Source: an uncultured Clostridia bacterium
GTDB lineage: Bacteria > Bacillota > Clostridia > Lachnospirales > CAG-274
Assembly (NCBI GenBank): GCA_947628755.1
Contig: CANRBC010000007.1
Coordinates: 47,227 to 111,226 of the forward strand
Length of the DNA stretch: 64,000 nt
Direction of reading: 5' to 3'
Made by a program: the position numbers and the translations under genes
Shown here: positions 26,454 through 34,749 of the stretch, piece after piece
Layout of the letters: each line of letters begins with the position of its first letter
How positions within the stretch are numbered: the stretch's first letter is position 1
Notes under the pieces: generated by a model
Databases searched by the model: none
What the model saw: only the letters and a program-made list of their open reading frames with translations
What the model was told of the DNA's origin: nothing

Positions 26454-27742
26454 TTGTCGGCATCGGCAGCCCCTTTTGATTCAACATCGTCGGGTACGGA
26501 GAGCTTTTTGCTGTCCTTATCCTCCTCGGAGGTAGGCTCGTTTTCCTCCTCGTCGTTGCTCTTTATTCTAAAGCGGTCCCAGAAGCTGTCTCCCTCTTCG
26601 GGTATGCTTTCCGTGGAGATTTCGGGGTTCTCCTCGGTCTGCGCCCTCTTCTTGATAGCCGATACCTCTGCGGCTATTATTATTACGGAAAACGCCATTA
26701 TAAGCACGATACCCCATATCATAGCCTTTAGCCAAAAGCTCTTTTTGGTATAAAAATCCACAGGGGGCTTTTCTGCCTTTTTGACTCTTTCCCAATGCCT
26801 TACGGTGTTTTTGTTCTTAAGCTGGTCGTAGAACTCCTCTACGGTAGCGGTTCTGTTTTCGGGCTTTATATTAAGGGCGTTCATTATGGCATTTTCCATG
26901 CCCGGTCTTATCTTTATGCCCATTTTTGACGGCGGCATAAGAGTATCCTGCTTCTGCCTTTCGGGAGAGGATAAGGGTATTTCCCCTGTGAGCATCTCGT
27001 AGTATATGGCAGCTATGGAATATACGTCTACCGCAACGCTTAGCTTGTTGCCCATAGTGTACTGCTCTATGGGAGAATAGCCTTCGTTTGTATAGACGGG
27101 TATTATTCTGGACATGAAGCCGCAGAAGCTGAAATCCGTCAGTACAACGGAGTTATCCTTTCTTATAATTATAGTGTCGGGACATATATTGCCGTGTATT
27201 ATGCCTGCCTTATGCACAGGCTCTATTGTGCGCATTATATTTACTATAATGTTTTTCCTGTAGTCCTTGGCAACATCGAAGTTGCCGTCTATAAGCTCGG
27301 CAAGGGTCTGACCGCCCCTTATTATTTTTCTTACGGCATAATAGGTGTTGTTTTCCTCAAAGCCGTTTATAATATCCAGATTATCAAAGCCTATAAGGTC
27401 CTCGCACTCGTCGGAAAATGCGTCAAGACCTGCGTAATAGCGGTCTGAAAGCTCTCCGCTTTTTGTAACTACGGCAGAGCCTCCCTTTTCTCTGAAGGCA
27501 ATATTGTTAGGCAGATACTCGTTTATGAGTACCTTTTTTCCCCCGTCGTTATCCCAGCCTGCATAGGTTACAAAAATGCTGTTGGAATCAACTGCGCAGC
27601 CTACAGTGTATCTTTCCCCAAGCACAGTTCCGGGCTTAAGATGCTTGCTGCTCAGCGGTTCTTCGGTATTTTCTTTTCCGCAATGGGGACATATACTTTC
27701 CCTATCGCTGTATTCCTTCATACAATACATACACCTGCGCAT
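26447..27742 (-). CDS. Zinc-ribbon membrane pseudokinase (Ser/Thr kinase fold, catalytic motifs lost)
   Basis: A 431-residue protein. Residues 4-22 form a zinc ribbon (CMYCMKEY...CPHCGKEN). A kinase-like domain spans about 35-310, one transmembrane helix about 337-358, and an acidic Glu/Asp-rich tail follows. The kinase motifs are degenerate: the VAIK lysine position reads VLINEYLP (Asn), the HRDxxxxN loop reads HGNICPDT, and DFG reads DFS. The fold context is kept (SPIEQYTMGNKLSVAVDVYSIA). In related clostridial proteins the loop is usually HRDISPDN. It is therefore likely a sensor or scaffold rather than an active kinase. Its own promoter lies at 27804-27832. Confidence 0.8.
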   Translation of the reverse strand: MRRCMYCMKEYSDRESICPHCGKENTEEPLSSKHLKPGTVLGERYTVGCAVDSNSIFVTYAGWDNDGGKKVLINEYLPNNIAFREKGGSAVVTKSGELSDRYYAGLDAFSDECEDLIGFDNLDIINGFEENNTYYAVRKIIRGGQTLAELIDGNFDVAKDYRKNIIVNIMRTIEPVHKAGIIHGNICPDTIIIRKDNSVVLTDFSFCGFMSRIIPVYTNEGYSPIEQYTMGNKLSVAVDVYSIAAIYYEMLTGEIPLSSPERQKQDTLMPPSKMGIKIRPGMENAIMNALNIKPENRTATVEEFYDQLKNKNTVRHWERVKKAEKPPVDFYTKKSFWLKAMIWGIVLIMAFSVIIIAAEVSAIKKRAQTEENPEISTESIPEEGDSFWDRFRIKSNDEEENEPTSEEDKDSKKLSVPDDVESKGAADADNQ

Positions 27743-27803
27743 ATATATGTATCCCTCCCAATCTATATCAACATATTATCTTTATTTAAAGCGAACATTA
27801 TAC

Positions 27804-27832
27804 ATTATAGTATTATTTTTCCATAATTTCAA
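27804..27832 (-). promoter_or_regulatory. Sigma-A promoter of the pseudokinase gene
   Basis: The minus strand reads TTGAAA, 17 bases, TATAAT, about 60 bases before the start codon. Confidence 0.72.
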
Positions 27833-27877
27833 CAGTTATTTTCACTATTTTCTTTATTTTAAGTATTTTTAACGTTT

Positions 27878-28843
27878 TCACCAATCAATATCAAATAAAT
27901 CCCTTATCATAAGGCAATATTTATGAGGGGGAGGGCATAGGAACTCCTTATTGTCAAGATATGCCAGAGCTTCTCCGCCAATATGGAAAACAATTTTGTA
28001 ACTGTGGAGGAACTGATGACTGAGCCCGTACTTTTCGCGGAAATATCTGTTTGTATTTTTATCGCCGTATTTGGTATCCCCTATGACAGGCGCGCCTATA
28101 TGCTGCAGGGATACTCTTATCTGATGACTTTTGCCTGTTTCCAGCTTTATTTCCATAAGGGTGTATTTACCGTTGTCGGCTATGGGTCTGTATTTTGTGA
28201 GCACATAAACGCCTTCGCCCCTTTTGTCTGAAAGAGAGGCTATATTGTCGTCGCCTTTACTGTAGAGCCCCTCTATAACTCCTCCTTCTTTTACAACGCC
28301 CTTTACTATGGTTATATAGCGCTTGTCTATAAGCCTTTCCCTGAAGCCTCTGTTCAGCTCCTGTACTGCGGCAAGATTCTTGCCTGCCGTAATAATACCG
28401 CTTGTGTTGTAATCAAGCCTGTTGCATACGGAGGGCACAAAAGTCCCATTGGGGTCATATTCGTTGTTGCCGTAAAGATAATAGAGTATACTGTCGTTAA
28501 GGGTATACCTTGAGCCGCTGCTGTCCGAATGGACTATTACTCCGCTTGGCTTTGAGCACAGAAGTATGTTTTTATCCTCGTATATCACATCAAAATTACG
28601 GGGCGTAGGCTTCACCTCTCTTTTTTCAGTAAAGGACATAATGGTATCCTCCGAAAGAAAAAGCGCTATAATATCGCCTGCTTTCAGCATTTCTCCGCCC
28701 TCTGCCCTTTTGCCGTTCAGCTTTATGTTTTTCTTTCTCAGCATTTTGTATATAAAGGACTTGGGCGCGGTATTCATATATTTGAGCAGCAGCTTGTCAA
28801 GTCTTTGTCCCTTTTCATTATCGGTTATTATTATCTCTCTCAT
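27878..28843 (-). CDS. RluA-family 23S rRNA pseudouridine synthase
   Basis: A 321-residue enzyme with an N-terminal S4 RNA-binding domain (about 1-70, GQRLDKLLLKYM and NIKLNGKRAEGG) and a catalytic domain with NRLDYNTSGI holding the catalytic Asp. The motif LETGKSHQIRVSLQHIGAPVIG (quoted in part) marks the RluA group. It isomerises uridines in rRNA. The ATG at 28843 is chosen because AAGGAG lies seven bases before it; an in-frame ATG at 28879 has no ribosome binding site. Confidence 0.9.
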   Translation of the reverse strand: MREIIITDNEKGQRLDKLLLKYMNTAPKSFIYKMLRKKNIKLNGKRAEGGEMLKAGDIIALFLSEDTIMSFTEKREVKPTPRNFDVIYEDKNILLCSKPSGVIVHSDSSGSRYTLNDSILYYLYGNNEYDPNGTFVPSVCNRLDYNTSGIITAGKNLAAVQELNRGFRERLIDKRYITIVKGVVKEGGVIEGLYSKGDDNIASLSDKRGEGVYVLTKYRPIADNGKYTLMEIKLETGKSHQIRVSLQHIGAPVIGDTKYGDKNTNRYFREKYGLSHQFLHSYKIVFHIGGEALAYLDNKEFLCPPPHKYCLMIRDLFDIDW

Positions 28844-28956
28844 ATATATTCTCCTTGCGTTATAGGAATATGATAACATATACAGAAAAATATTACAAAG
28901 GTAAATTGAGTTTTATATAAGCCGATTTTACCCGTTAAGAAAAGTCGTAAAATAAA

Positions 28957-28991
28957 AAAGAAGGCGCGGAAAATGTCCGACACGCCTTCGT
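28957..28991 (-). terminator. Intrinsic terminator after the methyltransferase gene
   Basis: The minus strand has GAAGGCG...CGCCTTC with a second inner stem TCGGA/TCCG, followed by TTTTTT. It lies 26 bases past the stop of the shifted C-terminal frame at 29017, supporting that frame as the real gene end. Confidence 0.78.
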
Positions 28992-29016
28992 TCAGCCGCC
29001 CTATAAAGCAAACTTA

Positions 29017-29198
29017 TTATTTCTTACCGAAAACAAGCTCATACAGAGTAGGCTTTATATGGTATTCCTCTATTATTCTCTCAAGCTCTCTGCGTTTTTT
29101 GCCCTTATCCTTTTTGCCTGTCTTAACGGAGCGTATCATAATATTTTTAGGCGTATGCTCCATATCGACAAATTCCATTACCTGTACCTTATACCCCC
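29017..29198 (-). pseudogene. C-terminal remainder of the methyltransferase, displaced by a one-base frameshift
   Basis: Directly after the methyltransferase stop, a second frame (ATG 29178 to stop 29017, 53 codons) encodes EFVDMEHTPKNIMIRSVKTG, which looks like the missing C-terminus of that family. Removing one G from the GGGGG run (CCCCC at 29194-29198 on the plus strand) joins the frames as EIMGYKVQVMEFVDMEHTPK without a gap. This may be a homopolymer sequencing error, a phase-variable tract or a genuine truncation. Confidence 0.7.
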
Positions 29199-30181
29199 AT
29201 TATTTCAATTATTTCCGCTCTTATGGCGTCTGTAAGCAGAGCCGAAAAGCGCTCCTTTAAAATACCGTAGTCCAGCAAAACGCTCATATCCTCATTTTTT
29301 ATCTGATGAAAAAGCTCGTGCTGACAGCAGGGTACGTTCATCATTACACGACAGCCCCAGCGTATGCCGTGATATATGGCGTAGTCCGTAGCCGTATCGC
29401 AGGCATGAAGCGTTATTATCATGGATATTTTTTTGTCCTTGTTGTCAATATCGGCTATATCCCTGCAGTAAAATTTCAGCCTATCAAAGCCGAAATCACC
29501 TGCAAGGGAATTGCAGTAGTCCACAACGTCTTTTTTAAGGTCGTAGCCCTCTATTTCAACATTTTTGCCCTTGACCTCGTTGAGATAGTGATACATGGCA
29601 AATGTCAGATAGCTTTTGCCGCAGCCCATATCCACAATAGTGCTGCCTTCGGGAATCTCGTTTTCAACATCGCTGAGCATTTCGAGAAATTTATTCAGCT
29701 GTCTGAATTTTTTCTGCTTGTGGCTGTGAATATGACCCTCCTTATCCATAAGTACGAGCCTGTACATACAGTCCACGTATTCGCCATCGGAGAGTATGTA
29801 ATTCTTGGCATTGTTGTGCTGAGGATTAGGAGTATTTTCCTTGTTTTCCTTGATTCCCGTTATGGTAAACTGCTTTTTCTTGTTCATAAGAACGGCGCAG
29901 CGTATATTTGCCTTAATATCGCATTGCTTGAAATTATTTTCCTCAACGGCTATTATTTTCTCTATTATTTCGCTGGGCGTTATATTCCTGTGGTAGACCT
30001 TATCTCCTACGAAGCTGGAAAGCTGATACATAAGCTCTCCCTTTACCGTGACAGGCTTCACCTTTGCTTTAACAGCCATGCCCTCGGATTTTTTAATGGG
30101 ATTGCTTATTGTAACGGCGGAGATGGTGTTTATATCTATTATGTTTTTAAGCTCGTTTATAACTTCTTTTGTATTCAGCAT
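29189..30181 (-). CDS. Class I SAM-dependent methyltransferase (apparent 3' frameshift)
   Basis: The 330 residues visible contain a central Rossmann methyltransferase domain. Motif I is STIVDMGCGKSYLTFAMYHY (about 183-202), followed by IEGYDLKKDVVDYC and ITLHACDTATDYAIYHG. The N-terminal 150 residues form the family's own domain. The target molecule is unknown. The frame stops after EIIEIMGV, but a C-terminal continuation lies one base out of frame, so the intact protein would be about 387 residues. It sits two bases downstream of the YlmC/YmxH gene on the same strand. Confidence 0.82.
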   Translation of the reverse strand: MLNTKEVINELKNIIDINTISAVTISNPIKKSEGMAVKAKVKPVTVKGELMYQLSSFVGDKVYHRNITPSEIIEKIIAVEENNFKQCDIKANIRCAVLMNKKKQFTITGIKENKENTPNPQHNNAKNYILSDGEYVDCMYRLVLMDKEGHIHSHKQKKFRQLNKFLEMLSDVENEIPEGSTIVDMGCGKSYLTFAMYHYLNEVKGKNVEIEGYDLKKDVVDYCNSLAGDFGFDRLKFYCRDIADIDNKDKKISMIITLHACDTATDYAIYHGIRWGCRVMMNVPCCQHELFHQIKNEDMSVLLDYGILKERFSALLTDAIRAEIIEIMGV

Positions 30182-30183
30182 AG

Positions 30184-30441
30184 CTATTTACCCTTTTTCA
30201 ATTCAAAGCCGTCCATGTCCACAAGTATAATATCGTCGCCTATTTTCACAACGGAGCACCAGTTTATGAATCTTTTGTCCCGCTTGCAGAAAACAGAAAA
30301 TATACCCTTCATGGCAACGGCTATTATCTGATGTATCATACCGCAGCCGCAGTCTACTATGACGTCCTCCACACGTCCGAGACGGGCGCCGTCCCTTATG
30401 TTTATAACTTCCTTGTCAATAAGCGTCTGATTACCCTTCAT
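30184..30441 (-). CDS. YlmC/YmxH family PRC-barrel sporulation protein
   Basis: An 85-residue PRC-barrel protein of the YlmC/YmxH type: DKEVINIRDGARLGRVEDVIVD, then a beta-rich core and KIGDDIILVDMDG. Such small proteins are expressed during sporulation in Bacillus, but the molecular role is unclear. A GAGGTGA ribosome binding site precedes the start. The C-terminal KKGK ends three bases before the methyltransferase start, so the two are likely co-transcribed. Confidence 0.82.
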   Translation of the reverse strand: MKGNQTLIDKEVINIRDGARLGRVEDVIVDCGCGMIHQIIAVAMKGIFSVFCKRDKRFINWCSVVKIGDDIILVDMDGFELKKGK

Positions 30442-30459
30442 ATAATCACCTCTATTGGA

Positions 30460-31260
30460 TTATATGATGAAATCCTCTCTTTTAAGCCAGTTACAGAAAA
30501 GAGAAAACCATTGCTCAGTTCCCTTGATGCCTTCGGCAATATCAAGACCGTGCTTTCCCTCGGGAAATATATGAAGCTCAAAATATTGCTCCTTTTCCTT
30601 CATAGCAGAGGCAAACTCCAAGGAATTGCGGCAGTCTACGCTTTTGTCCTCAAAGGTATGCCATATAAATGTATGGGGCATATCCTCCCTTACGTTCAGC
30701 TCGCAGGACAGAAGCTCTCTTACGTGGTTGTTCCCTCCGCACATATTATCCCCCGAACGGGCGTGAGAAATGGATTTTGTAATGCTTACTACGGGATAGC
30801 ACATACACAGCAAATCGGGACGGGCGCTTACATTGTCCGTATCGTCCGTAGGCTCATGTTCAAAGCTGTCGTAATGCTCGGCGCACAGGCAGCCCAGATG
30901 TCCTCCTGCGCTGAATCCCATTATGCCTATTTTGTTCGGCTCTATGCCGTATCTGTCAGCGTTGTATCTTATGTACCGCATAGCTCTTTTTACATCCCAG
31001 AGATATACGGGGTGAGCATAAGGCTTTACCCTGTAGTAAAGGACAAAGGCGCTTATTCCCTTTTCGTTGAGCCTTTTGGCTACATTAGCGCCCTCGTGAT
31101 TGGACAAATGGTCATAGCCCCCTCCGGGAAGTATGAGAAAGCAGCTGTGCCTTTTGCCGTCCCTTATGGCAAATTCCTCAAGCTCCGGTCTGTTTGTATT
31201 GTATTCGTTGTCGTATTCCTTATTATAGCCTAAAGGCGTTTTATTCCATATATTTATCAT
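30460..31260 (-). CDS. Alpha/beta hydrolase (acetyl-esterase / xylanase-associated esterase-like)
   Basis: A 266-residue alpha/beta hydrolase. The oxyanion motif is LPGGGYDHL (about 43-51), the nucleophile elbow GFSAGGH lies near 114-120, an Asp falls in the FEDKSVD region and the catalytic His is in GKHGLD. The pattern matches the BD-FAE/acetyl-xylan-esterase-like group that deacetylates plant polysaccharides or xylo-oligosaccharides. No signal peptide is seen, so it should act on imported oligosaccharides. The substrate is inferred only. It is followed by YlmC on the same strand, with map upstream. Confidence 0.83.
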   Translation of the reverse strand: MINIWNKTPLGYNKEYDNEYNTNRPELEEFAIRDGKRHSCFLILPGGGYDHLSNHEGANVAKRLNEKGISAFVLYYRVKPYAHPVYLWDVKRAMRYIRYNADRYGIEPNKIGIMGFSAGGHLGCLCAEHYDSFEHEPTDDTDNVSARPDLLCMCYPVVSITKSISHARSGDNMCGGNNHVRELLSCELNVREDMPHTFIWHTFEDKSVDCRNSLEFASAMKEKEQYFELHIFPEGKHGLDIAEGIKGTEQWFSLFCNWLKREDFII

Positions 31261-31262
31261 AA

Positions 31263-32135
31263 TTACCTCGTAATAATGTCAACTCCGTCCTCCGTTACCA
31301 CTACCGTATGCTCCCATTGAGCCGAAAGGCTTCCGTCGGCAGTAGTAACAGTCCAGCCGTCCTCACGGGAAACGTTGCAGTCCCATGTTCCGGCATTTAT
31401 CATAGGCTCTACTGTAAATACCATATTTGGCACAAGTACCATTGTCTTTCTGTCTGTTCTGAAGTGATTTACAATAGGTTCGCTGTGGAAATCAAGTCCT
31501 ACGCCGTGACCGCACAGAGCCCTTACTACGCCGTAGCCGTATTTATCCGTAATATCGTTTATGACATTTCCTATATCGCCTACGGGCATATAAGGCTTAA
31601 CGCTTTCAATGCCCTTGTACATACACTCCTTTGTTACCTCCACAAGCTGCTTTGCCTCGTCGCTGACATTGCCCATCATATACATTCTGCTCATATCGGA
31701 ATAATAGCCGTGGAGTATTGTAGTTACGTCTACATTTATAATATCTCCGTCCTTAAGGACTGTATTGTCGGGTATACCGTGGCATACCACATTGTTCAAT
31801 GAAGTGCAGCAGTGCATGGGAAAGCCCTCGTAATTGTAAGGGGCGCATATACCTCCTGCATCGTCGGTCATTTTCGCCACAAGGTTATCTATATCAAGGG
31901 TAGTAACGCCCTCCTTCACAAACTTATCCAGCTCGTCCATAATGGCTACGGATACCTTTGCGCTTTCTCTTATGCCCTGTATATCCTTGGGAGAAAGTAT
32001 TAAACCTCTGTCGGGCAGAGGATAACCCTGCTCTGCGAATTTTCTTAAATTTTCCTCGTCGCTTCTTTCGTGACACTGCTTGTATTTTTTGCCGCAGCCG
32101 CACCAGCACTTGTCGTTTCTGCCTATTTTAAACAC
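31263..32135 (-). CDS. map: Methionine aminopeptidase with N-terminal SEC-C zinc motif
   Basis: A 290-residue type I methionine aminopeptidase. Residues about 4-24 form a SEC-C motif (CWCGCGKKYKQCH) that may bind zinc and ribosomes. The M24 catalytic domain shows HGIPDN, DVTTILHGYYSDMSR with the metal Asp residues, GHGVGLDFHSEP, and FTVEPMI. It removes the initiator methionine from new proteins. It overlaps the DUF2161 gene by 13 bases, and the esterase start follows two bases after its stop. Confidence 0.93.
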   Translation of the reverse strand: MFKIGRNDKCWCGCGKKYKQCHERSDEENLRKFAEQGYPLPDRGLILSPKDIQGIRESAKVSVAIMDELDKFVKEGVTTLDIDNLVAKMTDDAGGICAPYNYEGFPMHCCTSLNNVVCHGIPDNTVLKDGDIINVDVTTILHGYYSDMSRMYMMGNVSDEAKQLVEVTKECMYKGIESVKPYMPVGDIGNVINDITDKYGYGVVRALCGHGVGLDFHSEPIVNHFRTDRKTMVLVPNMVFTVEPMINAGTWDCNVSREDGWTVTTADGSLSAQWEHTVVVTEDGVDIITR

Positions 32136-32812
32136 AATTCTACCTCGTTTCTGTAAAAGTCGACTATATCCTTGTAATCCGCGTCCTCCAGAACCTTAAG
32201 TCCCGTTTTGGTAGCGGAATATACGCCCTTATCCAGCTTTATGAAATAATTGTAGTGATTTTTCATAAGTACGTTTTTAATATTGTCCTTGCATTTTTTT
32301 GTTTCTATTTTACCGTATTTCTCTATGTAGCACAGCGCGGCGATAAGGCTTTCCTTATGAGCCGTCACTATTTTTCTTTTGCTCTGACCTCCTAGGTTAA
32401 GAGAGACCTTTCTTGTCCTGACTTCCTTTTCAAGACTTCTTCGGCGTATTTTGTTTGTCTGGGTATCCTCGCCCCTTGGCTCAAGTATTACATCTACTCG
32501 CTTCGTCGTGTTTAGCACCACCAGAAGTCCGCAGTCGAGAGCCTTAAGTATATCCAGCTTTTTTCTGAATTCCTTGCTGCGCATATTCTTGGGACGCGGT
32601 ATAACGGCATAAACGTAGGGCGTGAGCTTCTTTCTCTGCACCAGCTGATAAACAAGCTCTATTGTAAAGCCTCTTTTAAGCTCGCATATTACAACTGTAT
32701 CCTCTTTTGTGGCGACAACGTCGCAGTCCTTTACCTCTGCGTCTACCTTATACCCCATATCGGTAAAGAACCTTTCCACGGGTCTGTATAGCTCTGTTTC
32801 TTTCTCTATCAT
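32123..32812 (-). CDS. DUF2161 family putative PD-(D/E)XK phosphodiesterase
   Basis: A 229-residue protein. The N-terminal half carries a restriction-endonuclease-like core: LYRPVERFFTDMGY, an Asp in DCDVVATKED, then VICELKRGFTIEL with the ExK pair. The C-terminal half resembles a winged helix with KGVYSATKTGLKVL. Family proteins are annotated DUF2161, and the natural substrate is unknown. It is tightly packed between pepP (one base upstream) and map (13-base overlap). Confidence 0.82.
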   Translation of the reverse strand: MIEKETELYRPVERFFTDMGYKVDAEVKDCDVVATKEDTVVICELKRGFTIELVYQLVQRKKLTPYVYAVIPRPKNMRSKEFRKKLDILKALDCGLLVVLNTTKRVDVILEPRGEDTQTNKIRRRSLEKEVRTRKVSLNLGGQSKRKIVTAHKESLIAALCYIEKYGKIETKKCKDNIKNVLMKNHYNYFIKLDKGVYSATKTGLKVLEDADYKDIVDFYRNEVELCLK

Positions 32813-32813
32813 T

Positions 32814-34049
32814 TTATTTACCTGCCATAAGCTGCTCTATATCCTCTGCCGTTTTTATAATGTCGGCTGAAAGCACCTCGCAGCCCTTATCTGTCACCAT
32901 TACATTGTCCTCTATCCTTATGCCTATGTTTTCCTCGGCAATATACAGTCCGGGCTCTACGGTAAATATCATACCTTTTTTTATAAGTCCTTCCTTTCCC
33001 CTGCCTATGTCGTGGGTCTCAAGTCCTAGAGAATGGCTTACATTGTGGTAATAATATTTGCTTACCTCCTCGTCGGAGGAAATAATGCCTATTTCCTTAA
33101 GCTTGAGGGCATAGTGCTTTTTAAGTATATCGTTGAGCTTTTTAAACTCAACGCCGGGCTTTATAGAAGCTATTACGCGCTGCTGTCCCTCCAGCACTAT
33201 ATTATATATCTGCTTTTGCCTTTGTGTGAATTTTCCGCTTACGGGGAAGGTTCTTGTAATATCGCCGTTGTAATATTTATACTGAGCGCCTACGTCGCAG
33301 AGAACAAGGTCGTTGTCATTTGTGCGGCAGTTGTTTTCGGAATAGTGGAGAACAGTGCCGTTATGCCCAGACGCTACTATGGACTTAAAGGCAAAGTCCC
33401 TTACGCCCTGTCTTTTAAGCTCATAGTCAAAGAAAGCCTCTATTTCATATTCGTACATACCTACCTTTGCGTTTTTCATCATGGCATATATGCCGTCCTT
33501 TGTTATTTCTATGGCTTTTTTAATATACTCCGCTTCGCAGTCTTCCTTTATCATACGCATTTCGCCCAAAGCGTCGTGTATATTTGCTATATTGTATATT
33601 TCCATGTAGGCATTATATTCACCTTCGGAAAGACCCTCGGGAGCCTTTTCATTATCCTCAATGTCCATATAAACGGTGGAAATATTGTTTTCCTTGGCGA
33701 TCTTTTTGATTATATCGTCAAGGTCGTTATTATAGCCTATTTGCTCAATACCGCTTATTTCTTTGACTTGGTGGGGGAGCATTGCCGCTCCCGTCCACTT
33801 TGCCTTTTTTTCGTCGTAAGGCTCTATGAGTACAATATCCCTTGGGCTATCCTCTGACATATACATTATATATACCATATCCTGCCTGTCAAGTCCCGTC
33901 ATATAATAAAAATTGCGCAGGGGAGTAAAGGGGTAGCTTTCATCTCCCAGCTTTTTTGGAGCTTTTCCGCTGAAAAGCACCGCCATTTCACCCTTGTTCA
34001 GAATTTTGCTCAGCTTTTTTCTGTTGTCTGCAAAAAATTTACTGTCCAT
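32814..34049 (-). CDS. pepP: Xaa-Pro aminopeptidase (M24B)
   Basis: A 411-residue metallopeptidase removing N-terminal residues before proline. The N-terminal AMP_N domain (about 1-130) includes NFYYMTGLDRQDMV. The pita-bread catalytic domain has metal ligands in CDVGAQYKYYNGDITRTFP, SHSLGLETHD, FTVEPGLY and IGIRIEDN. The length is usual. It heads the pepP-DUF2161-map-esterase run on the minus strand. Confidence 0.92.
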   Translation of the reverse strand: MDSKFFADNRKKLSKILNKGEMAVLFSGKAPKKLGDESYPFTPLRNFYYMTGLDRQDMVYIMYMSEDSPRDIVLIEPYDEKKAKWTGAAMLPHQVKEISGIEQIGYNNDLDDIIKKIAKENNISTVYMDIEDNEKAPEGLSEGEYNAYMEIYNIANIHDALGEMRMIKEDCEAEYIKKAIEITKDGIYAMMKNAKVGMYEYEIEAFFDYELKRQGVRDFAFKSIVASGHNGTVLHYSENNCRTNDNDLVLCDVGAQYKYYNGDITRTFPVSGKFTQRQKQIYNIVLEGQQRVIASIKPGVEFKKLNDILKKHYALKLKEIGIISSDEEVSKYYYHNVSHSLGLETHDIGRGKEGLIKKGMIFTVEPGLYIAEENIGIRIEDNVMVTDKGCEVLSADIIKTAEDIEQLMAGK

Positions 34050-34071
34050 AATACACCGTCCGCTTATATTC

Positions 34072-34293
34072 TTATAACCGATTATAAACTTTTTTTACAT
34101 TTTTTTCAATACTATTGATAAAATCCGTTATTCTGAATTTAATTTCTATGTTTTCTATACGGGAATAATCCTCGGTCGTAATGTGATTTCCGTTGTTGTC
34201 TATTGAAAGGGCAGTTACCGCCCACCAGTCCTTTGGAGCTGTTCCCTGTACGGCGGCAATACAGAGCATCGATATACATAAAATTTTTTTCAT
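34072..34293 (-). CDS. Small secreted protein of unknown function
   Basis: A 73-residue protein with a likely signal peptide (MKKILCISMLCIAAVQG) followed by a short charged mature part containing KDWWAVTALSIDNNG and RITDFINSIEKN. The ribosome binding site AGAGGTGAG is strong. No family is recognised. It starts the minus-strand run ahead of pepP, with a 22-base gap. The 250 bases upstream (34294-34544) contain no gene I can support. Confidence 0.55.
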   Translation of the reverse strand: MKKILCISMLCIAAVQGTAPKDWWAVTALSIDNNGNHITTEDYSRIENIEIKFRITDFINSIEKNVKKVYNRL

Positions 34294-34544
34294 ATACTCA
34301 CCTCTGTATAATTATTGCCATGAATAAAAAAGGTATTCCGAAAAACTGCAATAGCGGTACTCTGAATTTGTTTTATGGGTTTTCCGAAAAATCGGAAAAG
34401 TCCCTTTCCGATTTTATGCCAATCAACCTAATCATAAGGACGAAAAAACTACTGAATCCGAAGCAAAGACCACAGAAGAGTAAAATACTATATCAAAGAA
34501 TGTAAGAGATACCATAGGAAGCAATATTATCTCTGTCGGAGGTT

Positions 34545-34660
34545 TGCTTTTGCGCAGCAAAAGTGCTGAACCCTTCGAGTAATGCTTGCATTACGCAGAA
34601 ATGGTGGAAGGGTCGTTTTAAAACAAAAAAACTCTATTATGATAGACCCAAATTCATCCC
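34545..34660 (-). repeat. Truncated palindromic MITE-like element, copy 2
   Basis: A minus-oriented fragment of the same family. AAATGGTGGAAGGGTCG, the palindrome GTAATGCTTGCATTAC, AAAACAAAAAAACTCTATTA and a degenerate end near AAATTCATCC are shared with copy 1. The GC-rich second half is missing. It abuts the conserved terminator hairpin at 34671. Confidence 0.62.
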
Positions 34661-34670
34661 TAAATCAAAT

Positions 34671-34720
34671 AAAGCTGTTGCATTATGAGTTTTTCCAACA
34701 AATCATAATGCGACAGCTTT
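34671..34720. terminator. Terminator hairpin of the AAGCTGTyGCATTATGA family (copy 1)
   Basis: An 18-bp stem, AAAGCTGTTGCATTATGA with TCATAATGCGACAGCTTT (one G-U), and a 14-base loop. It ends the dCMP deaminase gene on the minus strand. Near-identical hairpins occur at 40852 and, more loosely, at 63809. Confidence 0.78.
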
Positions 34721-34749
34721 TATACTGTTTTTACAAAATATGTACATTG

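Noticed and set aside
34312..34505. Possible coding remnant on the plus strand before repeat copy 2
   Set aside because: A frame is open but has no ribosome binding site or recognisable motif, and it overlaps the start of the small secreted gene on the other strand.
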